A stretch of DNA of 64,000 nucleotides from G963668435 sp963668435 (GTDB taxonomy: Bacteria; Latescibacterota; Latescibacteria; Latescibacterales; Latescibacteraceae): assembly GCA_963668435.2 (NCBI GenBank), contig CAXXSC010000010.1, positions 372,001-436,000 on the forward strand, written 5' to 3'. Every line of letters starts with the position of its first letter. Position 1 is the stretch's first letter. This document shows, in pieces, positions 19,415 to 28,494 of the stretch. The notes below the pieces were generated by a model, which made no database searches, was not told the DNA's origin, and was given only the letters and a program-made list of their open reading frames with translations. A program made the translations under genes and the position numbers.

Positions 19415-19888
19415 TTAAAGCCGTTTCATAAGATCGACACACTCATTATCCGGCAGTGCCCGCACATCGATATCCACCCCCCTGTCGGCAAGTGCCTTGA
19501 GATAGCGGGAATCATCATCATCAACGAAAATATAATCGAGAATTTCTCTTTTGCCCTTTGTTGAATGCATACCACCAACATTCACTTTTGAAAGCGAGGC
19601 TCCATTGTCGACAACGTCGAAAGCATCTTTGGGTGATTCGAACAAAACATAGGAAGGCCGCGAATCGTTCTGGAGTTTGTTAATATAAGCGGGCGCATCT
19701 TCAACACTGACCACATCACCTTCGAATGAACAGGGTAACGAGGCAAGGCAGAGTTCACGATGCCAGTCAGATGCGGCAACCTGACTGGATACGACCAGAA
19801 TGAATTCCGGGCGGAAACGTGAGCACCAGCCCTCGGTAACCTGGCCGTGAATCAACCTGTCATCTATTCGTGCGAGTATTACCGGCAT
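19415..19888 (-). CDS. PTS EIIB component, mannose/fructose/sorbose family
   Basis: 157 residues. The opening RIDDRLIHGQV contains the phospho-accepting His15 typical of EIIB of the mannose family; VGGMHSTKGKRE matches the conserved loop. In a transporter it would pass phosphate from EIIA to sugar. Here it follows EIIA, but no EIIC or EIID gene is present, so a regulatory phosphorelay is more likely. It lies 21 bases downstream of the EIIA gene, in the order hpf, hprK, EIIA, EIIB. Confidence 0.88.
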   Translation of the reverse strand: MPVILARIDDRLIHGQVTEGWCSRFRPEFILVVSSQVAASDWHRELCLASLPCSFEGDVVSVEDAPAYINKLQNDSRPSYVLFESPKDAFDVVDNGASLSKVNVGGMHSTKGKREILDYIFVDDDDSRYLKALADRGVDIDVRALPDNECVDLMKRL

Positions 19889-19909
19889 CCTATCGCAGAT
19901 TCTCCTGTA

Positions 19910-20287
19910 CTATTCATGTGTAATCCCGCGCCTGCCGTCATTGTCAAGGATATCGCAAAGCTCGATAACACCGTTTGTGTCGCGCTTGTGGACAAACGAC
20001 AGAAGCATCGGAAGATTGATCCCCGTAACGATATGACATTCCTGGTGCTCGACCCTGAACATCTTGGCTGCCTGCCAGCAGGAACCACCGAATGTGTCGA
20101 CAAAGAGAATGATATCGTTGCTGGCAAGCGAACCGACTGCTTTATCAAGAGCCTCAAGAAGCTCCGGAGTTGAAAGCCCTTTGTTCGATAGTGCGGATAC
20201 GTTTTCAGTGATACCTGTTATCGCCTCGAGCATTCCACAGAGACAGGCCCCGAAATCACCATGTCCTATAATAACAGCACCGGTCAT
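19910..20287 (-). CDS. PTS EIIA component, mannose family
   Basis: 125 residues, a single EIIA-Man domain. The active His is His9 in VIIGHGDF; FVDTFGGSCWQAA and VTGINLPML are the dimer/active-site loops seen in ManX. It receives phosphate from HPr. The start is one base after the hprK stop, so the gene belongs to the hprK operon. In Proteobacteria a similar EIIA-Man gene lies in the hpf-ptsN-hprK-rapZ cluster and is regulatory, and I infer the same here. Confidence 0.9.
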   Translation of the reverse strand: MTGAVIIGHGDFGACLCGMLEAITGITENVSALSNKGLSTPELLEALDKAVGSLASNDIILFVDTFGGSCWQAAKMFRVEHQECHIVTGINLPMLLSFVHKRDTNGVIELCDILDNDGRRGITHE

Positions 20288-20288
20288 A

Positions 20289-21236
20289 TCAAAGCCTCTT
20301 CGCTTTCAGCGCCATCTGTTTGAGAAGATTCTCCTGCACCTCGTGGGATGCGTTATATCCGCGTAGTTTCAGAAGATGGTTCAACGCAATCGATTCCACA
20401 ATAACCGCAATGTATTTCCCCGGATAAATAGGGACCTTGATCAGCGGCACATCAGCGTCCAGAATAGTCCTGATCTCCTCGTTTAGCCCGCTCCTGTCGA
20501 TCTTTATGCTGTCATCCCAATCGACAAGCTCGACTTCTATTTCAATACGTTTCTGGGTTCTGACAGCACGGATACCGAACATCTGCTGGACATCGACAAT
20601 ACCGACACCGCGTATTTCAAGCTTGGTGCGCATCAACTCGCGCCCGGAACCGATGATAACTCCACGTGACTTCCTGACAACATGGACTATATCGTCGGCA
20701 ACAAGGCGATGGCCGCGTTCAACAAGATCGAGTGTGACCTCGCTTTTTCCTATACCAGCCCTGCCGGTAAAAAGAAGACCCATGCCGTAAACGTCGACAA
20801 GGGTCCCATGCAGATCCGCAGAATGAGCGAAAAAATCCTCGAGATAATAGCTGAAAAGATGGACAAACTGAGTTGTCGAGAGTGTCGTGACAATCAGCGG
20901 GATATGATTCGCGTTGCAGATATCGGCCATATCCTTCGGCGGCATTATATTATTGGTGAATATGATACAAGGCAGATCGAACTGACAGATAACATCGATC
21001 GAAGAGATGCGTTCTTTCTTGGGAAGCATCGAGAGATACAGCATTTCCGTGTTTCCGATAAGCTGAATCCTGTTGAACGTAAAAAGATCGACAAAACCTG
21101 TCAGAGCGAGCCCCGGCCTGTTCATCTCGGGAGAGATGACCACGTTGTCGAGGCCATTCTCTCCCGCATGAAGTGTTAAACCGAGTCGTTCTGTATTTTC
21201 TTCAAGCAACCTGCCGATTGTCAGGCCATTCCCCAC
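20289..21236 (-). CDS. hprK: HPr kinase/phosphorylase
   Basis: 315 residues. The Walker A is GRAGIGKSEV, preceded by LHGTLVDVYGMGLL with the catalytic-region His, and followed by RGHRLVADD, the signature EIRGVGIVDVQQMFG and VPIYPGKYIAVIVE. It phosphorylates or dephosphorylates the regulatory Ser of HPr in response to metabolites. It lies 9 bases after hpf and runs directly into EIIA. The HPr gene itself is not in the window. Confidence 0.95.
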   Translation of the reverse strand: MGNGLTIGRLLEENTERLGLTLHAGENGLDNVVISPEMNRPGLALTGFVDLFTFNRIQLIGNTEMLYLSMLPKKERISSIDVICQFDLPCIIFTNNIMPPKDMADICNANHIPLIVTTLSTTQFVHLFSYYLEDFFAHSADLHGTLVDVYGMGLLFTGRAGIGKSEVTLDLVERGHRLVADDIVHVVRKSRGVIIGSGRELMRTKLEIRGVGIVDVQQMFGIRAVRTQKRIEIEVELVDWDDSIKIDRSGLNEEIRTILDADVPLIKVPIYPGKYIAVIVESIALNHLLKLRGYNASHEVQENLLKQMALKAKRL

Positions 21237-21245
21237 AGCTTCCTC

Positions 21246-21614
21246 CTATTCGACAGTCTCTTCAGACTGTTCGACAACCATGGCGGCAAAATCATCGCCG
21301 TTCTGGGGCCTGTGATCGACAATTTTGCTTTTAATTTTCTGAAGCTGTGCTTTCATCTTGTCAAATGCACCAACAAAAGCCTTGTCCATCTTGTAGTCAT
21401 CATTAGATGAAATGAGTGTATGGCCAGGTATGCGAAGTGATATTTCAGCACGATATGATGTATTCTGTCTATCCAGAGTGATATAGCCATCAATAATATG
21501 GGTATGATATTTCGAGAGCCTGAGAACCTCGTCGACCAGAGACTGTTTGTATTCATCACTGCACTCATCGTGCCTGCAGGTCATAGCGACATCAAAATCG
21601 TAGACTTTCGTCAT
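21246..21614 (-). CDS. hpf: Ribosome hibernation-promoting factor (HPF/RaiA family)
   Basis: 122 residues from the ATG at 21612-21614 (GGAG seven bases upstream); an open frame continues 100 codons upstream into the thiamine gene and is rejected. The protein shows the short-HPF fold (beta-alpha-beta3-alpha): DEVLRLSKYHTHIIDGYITLDRQ, YRAEISLRIPGHTLIS, MDKAFVGAFDKMKAQLQKIKSK. It stabilises idle ribosomes in slow growth. The C-terminal dimerisation domain of long HPF is missing. Being next to hprK copies the well-known hpf/PTS gene association. Confidence 0.85.
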   Translation of the reverse strand: MTKVYDFDVAMTCRHDECSDEYKQSLVDEVLRLSKYHTHIIDGYITLDRQNTSYRAEISLRIPGHTLISSNDDYKMDKAFVGAFDKMKAQLQKIKSKIVDHRPQNGDDFAAMVVEQSEETVE

Positions 21615-21820
21615 AATTATTCTCCAATAATCAGATTTGTAAAACGGAATATCGGCACCGTATAAACGTGCCTTACTCCTTGTTTTTACGGGAAAAAGGC
21701 ATTGTGCATCACGAAGCGTCAGCGGTATGCCCGATATTGGAAAAGAAGCGCGATTACCCTTATAAAAAATAATGAAATTATGTCGTTCAGACAATACTTT
21801 TCTCGTCATGCGGACTGTAT

Positions 21821-22855
21821 TTAAGCCCCAGTCTGAGCAGTATCGAGTATCGCAGCCGCCCGCCTGACATCCTCGAGAGGACATCGCGGATATTCCAGCA
21901 TAAAGCACCGCCATCCGCTCTCACCGGCACGTTCAATCTCACGAGAACTTAGAATACCCATAACCGGGATCGGTAAAGCAGTCTCGTTATCGTGAAACGG
22001 TTCAGGTAAAGTACATTCATTTCCATCACCTCCCGTAGATTGAAACGTTATAAAATCCGCCGATCCGGGAAAATCATTTTCCGGCATTACGCCATAATAC
22101 CCGATCAGCATTTTTTCTCCGAGCAAATTTCTGTAGACAGTGCATTCCCTTTCATTTTTACCTGTATGGAAACCATCGGCGCCAAGGGCTTTGGCAAGCC
22201 CTGGACGGCCGAATGCGATGACCGGGACTCGGGCATCTATCGCTATCATCAGTTTTTCAAGACCTTCACACCATGCCGAGTCATCGGCAGTATCGTTACG
22301 GTAGCCGATTGCAGTTGCACCTTTTTCAGAGACCTTAAGTGCGGAGGCAATCAGTTCCGCAGCATCGAGAACCGCGGCATCGAGAACCACAAAAAGCCGG
22401 TATAACTGTTCCCGGGAAGGGAAACGCCTTTGAAAACGCATCACCAGGCTTTTTTCCATGTCATATAAACGGAAACGGATATCCTTCACGTTCACCGAAA
22501 CACCCGGCATGACAAGCTTGCCGTACTCCTCGATAGCCCTGAGAGCCTCCTTCACCCTGCCTGCGTTGGCCCTGAGAACGGAAACCACAGTCTCACGGGT
22601 AGCTTCCGTCGCAGTCTCACCCTGCCTGAGCACATCGCGATCGGAGCCGCGGGCAGCAAGAAAATCAATACCACAGTCAACACTCATTTTATTCATGAGC
22701 GTGACAAGATCATGCCGCATACTTTTCAGTGAGGTTGTCAGGACATCGTCGTCAAGGAGCATGCGCGCGGATTCTTCAAGCACACGTATACCCTCGACCG
22801 CACGATTTGCGTTCGCATCGAGAAGGCGTACTATGTCGGGGTTTATCTGTTTCAC
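21821..22855 (-). CDS. ThiD2-ThiE-like fusion protein (thiamine biosynthesis), ThiE half degenerate
   Basis: 344 residues. Residues 1-140 match the all-helical ThiD2 domain: LLDANANRAVEGIRVLEESARM, LAARGSDRDVL and VLRANAGRVKEALRAIEEYGKL. ThiD2 is known as an HMP-phosphate kinase domain found in front of ThiE in several phyla. Residues 150-340 align with thiamine-phosphate synthase but poorly: IGYRND replaces the usual Q-x-R-x-K region, AFGRPGLAKALGADGFH keeps only part of the NDR...GADGVHLGQ block, and the final GGI/GA phosphate loop is not obvious. It may keep the kinase activity alone. A 207-base gap separates it from hpf. Confidence 0.75.
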   Translation of the reverse strand: MKQINPDIVRLLDANANRAVEGIRVLEESARMLLDDDVLTTSLKSMRHDLVTLMNKMSVDCGIDFLAARGSDRDVLRQGETATEATRETVVSVLRANAGRVKEALRAIEEYGKLVMPGVSVNVKDIRFRLYDMEKSLVMRFQRRFPSREQLYRLFVVLDAAVLDAAELIASALKVSEKGATAIGYRNDTADDSAWCEGLEKLMIAIDARVPVIAFGRPGLAKALGADGFHTGKNERECTVYRNLLGEKMLIGYYGVMPENDFPGSADFITFQSTGGDGNECTLPEPFHDNETALPIPVMGILSSREIERAGESGWRCFMLEYPRCPLEDVRRAAAILDTAQTGA

Positions 22856-22911
22856 GGTGACCGGTCCGGCAAAAAGTTAACGTTCAGGAAAGAAACGGGC
22901 TTCGCCGAGCA

Positions 22912-23130
22912 TTATTCGTCGCTCAAGCCCGATTCGCTCCAGTCTACATGACCTTCGCTCTTTTCCGACACGATTTTTACCTGCCAGCCCTGAACCTTTT
23001 CGCCGTGGATGGTGATTGTCTTGGGGATTTTTTCGATTACTTTTGTATTTTCGCTGAGGCCGGAACACTCGCCGTCGAGATTACGGCAGAATATCCATTC
23101 CGTCCCTTTGTCCATATTTTTCTGTGTCAT
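22912..23130 (-). CDS. Small protein of unknown function (72 residues)
   Basis: The start ATG (23128-23130) has a strong ribosome site, GGAGGA, six bases upstream, which is why I call it a gene. The product is soluble, with two Cys in CRNLDGECSG and a basic/hydrophobic middle (VIEKIPKTITIHG, GWQVKIV). No known family is recognised. It stands alone between the activase pair and the ThiD2-ThiE gene. The dyad ATTACC...GGTAAT just upstream (about 23143-23160) could be a regulatory site. Confidence 0.6.
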   Translation of the reverse strand: MTQKNMDKGTEWIFCRNLDGECSGLSENTKVIEKIPKTITIHGEKVQGWQVKIVSEKSEGHVDWSESGLSDE

Positions 23131-23260
23131 TTCCAATCCTCCATTACCCTCATTGGTAATATGGTGGATTTTTCAAAAATAATCAAGTGTCAACAAGTAT
23201 CGAAATTGTTTTGCCGAAAACATTCATTTCATTGCAATTAAATACTTATGGCGTCAGGTT

Positions 23261-24547
23261 TCACTGGTTCTGGAAATAATCAGGATAAATCCTCTCCCTG
23301 TTTTTTCTACTTCTGTAGGCACGTACAAGTTCCAAAAATATGCCCACGTCACGATCGAGATCGGTATTGACCTCATCGAAATAGAACACCCGGCAGGGAA
23401 TATCATTGTGATCACGCGAAACTGCCGGATAGACAGCCTCGCTGACAATACCATTCATGCACGAAAACGGGCTTATGTCGATGACGCCGTCCACACCTTT
23501 ATAATAACTCCATACCGAGCGGCCGACACTCAGCGACATTTCGCCGAGTGCGCCGGTTGCAGGCAGGTAAGCCTCGGCATGCATCGCCATTTCGGCAGTG
23601 TCTTCCGGCTCTTCGTAGCCCTTGAAATCATCATGGAACGGTGCAAGCAGGAAATGCTCATCGGCTTTCATGAACTTACGTTTGATCTTTTTCGTGATCA
23701 TTTCCCAGGAAAGATTCCGTCCCCAGCGTTTCAGGTTCTGCATACGGCTCCAGTCAGTATACATCACCCACTCGCCAACATCGGCAATCCAAACCTCGGC
23801 GCCGTACTCCTCCAACTTTCTGATTATGTTTTCGTTGGCAAAGCGGTTGTGACGGCAGAAAATCTCACCGACGACAGCAATCAACGGCTTTGATCTTACA
23901 TAATCGGCATCGACAGCACGGAACTTGTCACGGCAGGCGGTCAGAGTATCGCGGACATTCTTCCGCCGTTTGCCGAACGGCACATCCGGGACCTCGAACA
24001 CATGCTCCAACGCCTGAAGGCTCTCTTCATAGACAGCATCGGTTTCGCCGGGATATTTTTCATAGGGCCGGGTTTTCAGCATGACTTTCCGCATGACATC
24101 CGACGCGAGAAGTGCCAGCCATGCCGAACGGAACAGCGAAATACCACCTTCTCCAACACCTTCGTAACCGTTTTTCGAGTTGGGATTGAGCACCAGTACA
24201 TCATCGAGGCCCTTCTTTTCGAGAATAGTCTCGAGTGCACGGCGGTACTGTCCAAATCGACATGGGCCATTGGCTGTCGGCATGAAAAATGCTGTTTTCT
24301 TTGGATCGAAATCCTCCGCCTCGGTCAGTTTCAGAAAATCACCGAGAGTTATTTTCTTAGGCAGACACTCGTCGCCTTCTGAGAACATGGAACCCAGCTC
24401 CATTGTCCTGACATCGGACGGCGGAGTAGGACGGGCCTCGACACCACCTGAACGGAATACAGCTGCAAGCATGCGGCTTCCCGCCTGGGTCATCGGCGGC
24501 AGATACAGTGTCCTGCCTTTGATTCCCTTTCCATTTTCATTGCTCAC
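23261..24547 (-). CDS. 2-hydroxyacyl-CoA dehydratase-like protein (companion of the activase)
   Basis: 428 residues from the GTG at 24545-24547, which has GGGAGGT five bases upstream; it overlaps the activase gene by 11 bases. Motifs such as FMPTANGPCRFGQYRRALE, NGYEGVGEGG and FSCMNGIVSEAV match the C-terminal module of the large BcrAD/BadFG-related CoA-enzyme activase proteins and the Fe-S dehydratase (HgdB-like) fold. In many bacteria this module is fused to the activase; here it is a separate coupled gene. The true substrate is unknown, and there is no CoA-transferase or typical fermentation gene nearby. Confidence 0.78.
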   Translation of the reverse strand: MSNENGKGIKGRTLYLPPMTQAGSRMLAAVFRSGGVEARPTPPSDVRTMELGSMFSEGDECLPKKITLGDFLKLTEAEDFDPKKTAFFMPTANGPCRFGQYRRALETILEKKGLDDVLVLNPNSKNGYEGVGEGGISLFRSAWLALLASDVMRKVMLKTRPYEKYPGETDAVYEESLQALEHVFEVPDVPFGKRRKNVRDTLTACRDKFRAVDADYVRSKPLIAVVGEIFCRHNRFANENIIRKLEEYGAEVWIADVGEWVMYTDWSRMQNLKRWGRNLSWEMITKKIKRKFMKADEHFLLAPFHDDFKGYEEPEDTAEMAMHAEAYLPATGALGEMSLSVGRSVWSYYKGVDGVIDISPFSCMNGIVSEAVYPAVSRDHNDIPCRVFYFDEVNTDLDRDVGIFLELVRAYRSRKNRERIYPDYFQNQ

Positions 24548-27500
24548 GCCGCACCTCCCAGGTGTCGAGAAATCCTTTTGAATCGAGATAGGCTTCACAA
24601 CGTGTCATTACACCGGCATCGTTGGAGTGACCATCGAACTGAAGAACCAGGAACGGCCGTCCTATCGCGTCGCGGACATACTGTTTGACAAATGAGTCAG
24701 GTCCGCATTTGAAATTGGTGATATAGATGATATCGAAACGGGGATCATCAGCAAGTTTAGTGGCTGTCTGCAGGATTTTTTTCCCGTAACTCCAGTACAT
24801 GTTGTCGTTGACGGCACTGATATCAATATCAGTCTGGTCCAGAAAATCCATAGGGATGACATTGATGCCATAAGAAGTCATCAGCTTGGAGGCCACAGAG
24901 AGATTGATAGTCCGATCGTAGATGTTGTAAGGCCTTCCGGCAAGCACGATGGCTTTCTGTCCAGATTCACGCACGATCCGAACCGCTTTCTCGCCCTCTC
25001 GCAGAAGCGCCTGTGCGAACGCCGACTGGGCGGCAAGCGCCTTGTCGAGTGCGGCATTGGAGACTGAGCGTTTCACGCCAAGCTTGCCAAATGTATCGAA
25101 CAGCTCGCGCCTGAGCACAGAAACACCGTCACGGAAATGAAGCGTCGGCTTGAGAATTTTATGGACATGCTCACTGAAAGAGCTGTTATGTTCGGCAACG
25201 AACGGCAGGGTTGAACCCCAGACACAGACATAGGATTCCTGCTCGGGCTGTTTCGTCTCCGCGTTGATGATATTGGGCAGCAAGACATAATCGACACCCT
25301 CGTCGAACAGGGCCTGTATGTGCCCATGGGCAACAGTTATAGGATAGCAGGGTTCGGCAACCACCGACTCGATGCCTTTATTGGCGATTTCGCGGTTTGT
25401 GGAATCGGAAAGCCGGACGGTAAAACCGCATTCTTTGAGATAGGTCGCCAGAAACGGCAGCCGTTCGTAGGTATACATGGCATAGGGAATGCCAACTACC
25501 GGACCGGAACTTCCATTGCCTTCAAGACATTTCAGGAGAAGTTCTTCACGGACTTTCGCGAGATCGGGCAAAATGGCGTTACGCTGAACTTTCTTGCGCT
25601 TGCGGTAACGTTCGGAGCATTTATCTCCCCAGTAGGTCTTTTCGCCATCGACAGTGAATTCCTGCACAGTGCAGTAATTCCCACAGCCTTTACAGGTAAA
25701 CTCCCTGAGATCGTAATCGACGCGTTCGAGATCGAAACCTTTGAAAGTGGAGGGACCTCCGACAGCATCCATTTTCCGTTTCGCAAGAAGAGCCGCACCG
25801 ATCGCACCGACAACACCGTTGTGGGGCGGTACAATGATCTCCTGCCCCGTAACTTTTGCGAAAGCGGCTGCGACAGCGTCATTATATGCCGTGCCGCCCT
25901 GGAAAAAGATCGTTTTACCAATACGTCGCCCGCGTACAACACGGTTCAGATAATTATGGACAACTGAATAGGCGAGACCGGCGATAATATCCTGACGTGA
26001 CGCGCCTCTCTGAAGATAGCTTTTCACATCACGCCCCATGAACACAGTGCAGCGTTCACCGAGCCTGAGCGGTGTCTGCGAGGAAAGTGCAACTTTGGCA
26101 AACTCACCGATAATGGAGACATCCAGCTCCTCGGCCTGCTCTTCGAGAAAAGAGCCGGTACCGGCAGCACAGGCGTCATTCATGGTGAAATCGACAACGA
26201 TGCCGTCCTCTATAGAAATATATTTCGAGTCCTGTCCGCCGATTTCGAAAATTGTATCGACCTCGCGTCCAAGCATCGAGCTGCTTACATGAATCGCACC
26301 GGTCTTGTGGGCTGTTATTTCGTCACTGATAGCGTCAGCACCGACAAGAATGCCAATCAGTTCACGGCCTGATCCGGTCGTACCGACACCATTAATGTCG
26401 ATACGGTCACCGAGCTCGCGGGCAAGCTCCCGGAGTTTTTCACCAACCACCTCTATGGGACGTGCCTGTGTCCGTGTATAAATCTCGCTGAGGACAGTGC
26501 CGTGGGCATCGACCACAACAAGGTTCGTACTGACAGAACCGATATCGATACCGAGCCAGGCAGGAACCCTGCCATCAGAGCTTTTTTTAGGCGGACTTGA
26601 CGCGGCATCTCTCAAAAGACGAACATTGTCGAGAGAAAGGGCATCGTATGCAGGCCAATCGCTGACAATCCTGCGGCTGTCCTGATTATCAATATCAGCC
26701 ATATCAACATCCGGGCCTTCACGAAGGCTCTTCAGCGCGCAGCCGACAGCACCAAAACAGTTCATGACAGGTGGAACGCGAATATCGCCGTCATCGAGGC
26801 CGAAAACATCCTTGATAGCAGTGAACATACCAGAGTTCATTGATACACCGCCGATAAAAATGACCGGTGGAACAATGCTCTTGCTTCGGGTAATCGCACT
26901 CTTGAAATTCCTGGCAACCGCGTTACAGAGACCCTTGAGGACCTCATCAGGCTTGTAGCCGCGCTGCTGGGCATGGATCATGTCAGATTTCGCGAACACT
27001 GAACAGCGTCCGGCGATCTGCGCGGCCTTATCAGCATCGGCGACAATATCACCAATTTCGGTTATGTCATATTTAAGCCGTGAAGCCTGCTGGTCCATGA
27101 AAGATCCGGTTCCGGCGGCACAATCGCCATTGGTGCCGTAATCACGGATACCGAGAGGTTCTTCGGAAGTATTTCTGTCGAGGAGAATATATTTCGAGCT
27201 TTCGCCACCCATTTCGAAAACAGTGCGAACATCTGGATAAAGCGCGTTCACCGTTTCTGTAATGGCAGAGAACTCATTGAGAGGTTTTGCCGCGATAAGT
27301 GATTCAACCAGACGGGCACCCGCACCTGTAGCCTTTGCGCATACATTGTGCTCAGCGCCCGGCCTGCCGACTGCAGCAAGCAGGCTTACGATTGCATCAA
27401 GCGGACTGCCTTTGATACGACGGTATTTCGACAAAAGGACAAAAACGCCGTCCTCAAGTTCAAGCTGTTCAGGCTGAAATACGTCTGTATTCTTCGCAAG

Positions 27501-27590
27501 GTCGTTTAGGAGCCCGTGACTTTCACTATCAGCCGCCACCGCAAGTTTCACACTTACGGTTCCGATATCGATCCCTATACCTAAAGCCAT
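24537..27590 (-). CDS. Acyl-CoA dehydratase activase with two BadF/BcrA ATPase domains
   Basis: 1017 residues. Two ASKHA ATPase domains in tandem: the first starts LGIGIDIGTVSVKLAV, the second LGIDIGSVSTNLVVVD. Each has the GG(E/Q)xSKYI loop, a CAAGTGSF motif and an RCxVF motif; these two Cys per domain are the ligands of the bridging [4Fe-4S] cluster in HgdC-type activases. A Cys-rich segment (FTCKGCGNYC, GDKC) follows, then a DUF2229 region to the end. These proteins use ATP to inject an electron into 2-hydroxyacyl-CoA dehydratase or benzoyl-CoA reductase-like enzymes. Strict anaerobic-type chemistry is implied. Coupled to the downstream gene by an 11-base overlap. Confidence 0.9.
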   Translation of the reverse strand: MALGIGIDIGTVSVKLAVAADSESHGLLNDLAKNTDVFQPEQLELEDGVFVLLSKYRRIKGSPLDAIVSLLAAVGRPGAEHNVCAKATGAGARLVESLIAAKPLNEFSAITETVNALYPDVRTVFEMGGESSKYILLDRNTSEEPLGIRDYGTNGDCAAGTGSFMDQQASRLKYDITEIGDIVADADKAAQIAGRCSVFAKSDMIHAQQRGYKPDEVLKGLCNAVARNFKSAITRSKSIVPPVIFIGGVSMNSGMFTAIKDVFGLDDGDIRVPPVMNCFGAVGCALKSLREGPDVDMADIDNQDSRRIVSDWPAYDALSLDNVRLLRDAASSPPKKSSDGRVPAWLGIDIGSVSTNLVVVDAHGTVLSEIYTRTQARPIEVVGEKLRELARELGDRIDINGVGTTGSGRELIGILVGADAISDEITAHKTGAIHVSSSMLGREVDTIFEIGGQDSKYISIEDGIVVDFTMNDACAAGTGSFLEEQAEELDVSIIGEFAKVALSSQTPLRLGERCTVFMGRDVKSYLQRGASRQDIIAGLAYSVVHNYLNRVVRGRRIGKTIFFQGGTAYNDAVAAAFAKVTGQEIIVPPHNGVVGAIGAALLAKRKMDAVGGPSTFKGFDLERVDYDLREFTCKGCGNYCTVQEFTVDGEKTYWGDKCSERYRKRKKVQRNAILPDLAKVREELLLKCLEGNGSSGPVVGIPYAMYTYERLPFLATYLKECGFTVRLSDSTNREIANKGIESVVAEPCYPITVAHGHIQALFDEGVDYVLLPNIINAETKQPEQESYVCVWGSTLPFVAEHNSSFSEHVHKILKPTLHFRDGVSVLRRELFDTFGKLGVKRSVSNAALDKALAAQSAFAQALLREGEKAVRIVRESGQKAIVLAGRPYNIYDRTINLSVASKLMTSYGINVIPMDFLDQTDIDISAVNDNMYWSYGKKILQTATKLADDPRFDIIYITNFKCGPDSFVKQYVRDAIGRPFLVLQFDGHSNDAGVMTRCEAYLDSKGFLDTWEVRREQ

Positions 27591-27749
27591 GCTAACTCAT
27601 CTGTATGAATTATAATTAAAATTTTCAATAAATCTAACGGCAGGAAAAGCATTTGTCAAACAGTAAACTTGAAAATGTGCGGATTTTCCTGCATAAATCA
27701 TCTAAACCGTTAACCGTATGTTCATAAATACGGCAGGCAGCCGGATATC

Positions 27750-28310
27750 CTATTTCCCGGCACCATCGATTTTCGAGAGAGTGATCTCTTTCTGTGCCTG
27801 ATATTTGCCTTTTTTATCAGCATAGGATCGCTCGCATATCTCATCAGCACCGAGGAACAGCACTTGTGCAATCCCCTCTCCCGCATAGAGTTTTACCGGT
27901 TTCGTATTTGTGTTTGTTAGAGAAATAGTAACAAATCCCTCCCACTCCGGTTCAAAGGGTGTAATATTGGCGATCAGTCCGCAGCGGGCATATGTCGATT
28001 TGCCGAACGCAATGGTTACAACATCACGGGGTATTCTGAAATATTCAATCGAACGGGCAAGTACCGAGGAGTTGGGTGCAAGTTCAAAGACATCGGCCTC
28101 GATATCCTCGAATGTGTCAGGACGGGCTTCTTTCGGATCGATAACACCCTCACCACGGTAAACTTTAAAATGCGTGGAAATTCTCATATCATAACCGTAT
28201 GAGGAAAGACCGTACGAAATAACACCTTCCCGGGACTCGCCCTCGGCAAAGGGCTCTATCATGCCATGTTCGAGTGCCATACGGCGTATCCAGCTGTCAG
28301 GTTTTGCCAT
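27750..28310 (-). CDS. dcd: dCTP deaminase family protein (catalytic Glu replaced)
   Basis: 186 residues, the length of the Bacteroidetes/Chlamydiae-type Dcd. Family blocks are clear: WIRRMALEHGMIEPF, SYGLSSYGYDMRI, ARSIEYFRIPRDV, FGKSTYARCGLI, ITPFEPEWEGFVTI, GEGIAQVLF and SYADKKGKY. The Ser and Arg of GKSTYAR (E. coli Ser111/Arg115 equivalents) are present. The general-base Glu (E. coli Glu138), normally in V-T-L-E-x-x-N, is Ser130 here (VTISLTN). It normally deaminates dCTP to dUTP; with this change it may be a poor enzyme, a regulator, or use another residue. Single gene with gaps on both sides. Confidence 0.88.
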   Translation of the reverse strand: MAKPDSWIRRMALEHGMIEPFAEGESREGVISYGLSSYGYDMRISTHFKVYRGEGVIDPKEARPDTFEDIEADVFELAPNSSVLARSIEYFRIPRDVVTIAFGKSTYARCGLIANITPFEPEWEGFVTISLTNTNTKPVKLYAGEGIAQVLFLGADEICERSYADKKGKYQAQKEITLSKIDGAGK

Positions 28311-28494
28311 TATTTACATTCCTTCGGGCCGAAGCCCTCTCTTTATATCGTTGTTCAGTTTTTCGGTTGATTGTGATCGGGCATTAATATAGCAATACCG
28401 GTCAGAATTGGGTAATACAGGTATAAAGCAGGACCGTTCCGCCTGTTTCCGCTGAAAAGAATACAGGGATGAAGAAAAGACACAGAGATCGTAA

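Noticed and set aside
25320..25967. 215-codon plus-strand open frame
   Set aside because: Antisense to the activase, which has intact motifs over this stretch.
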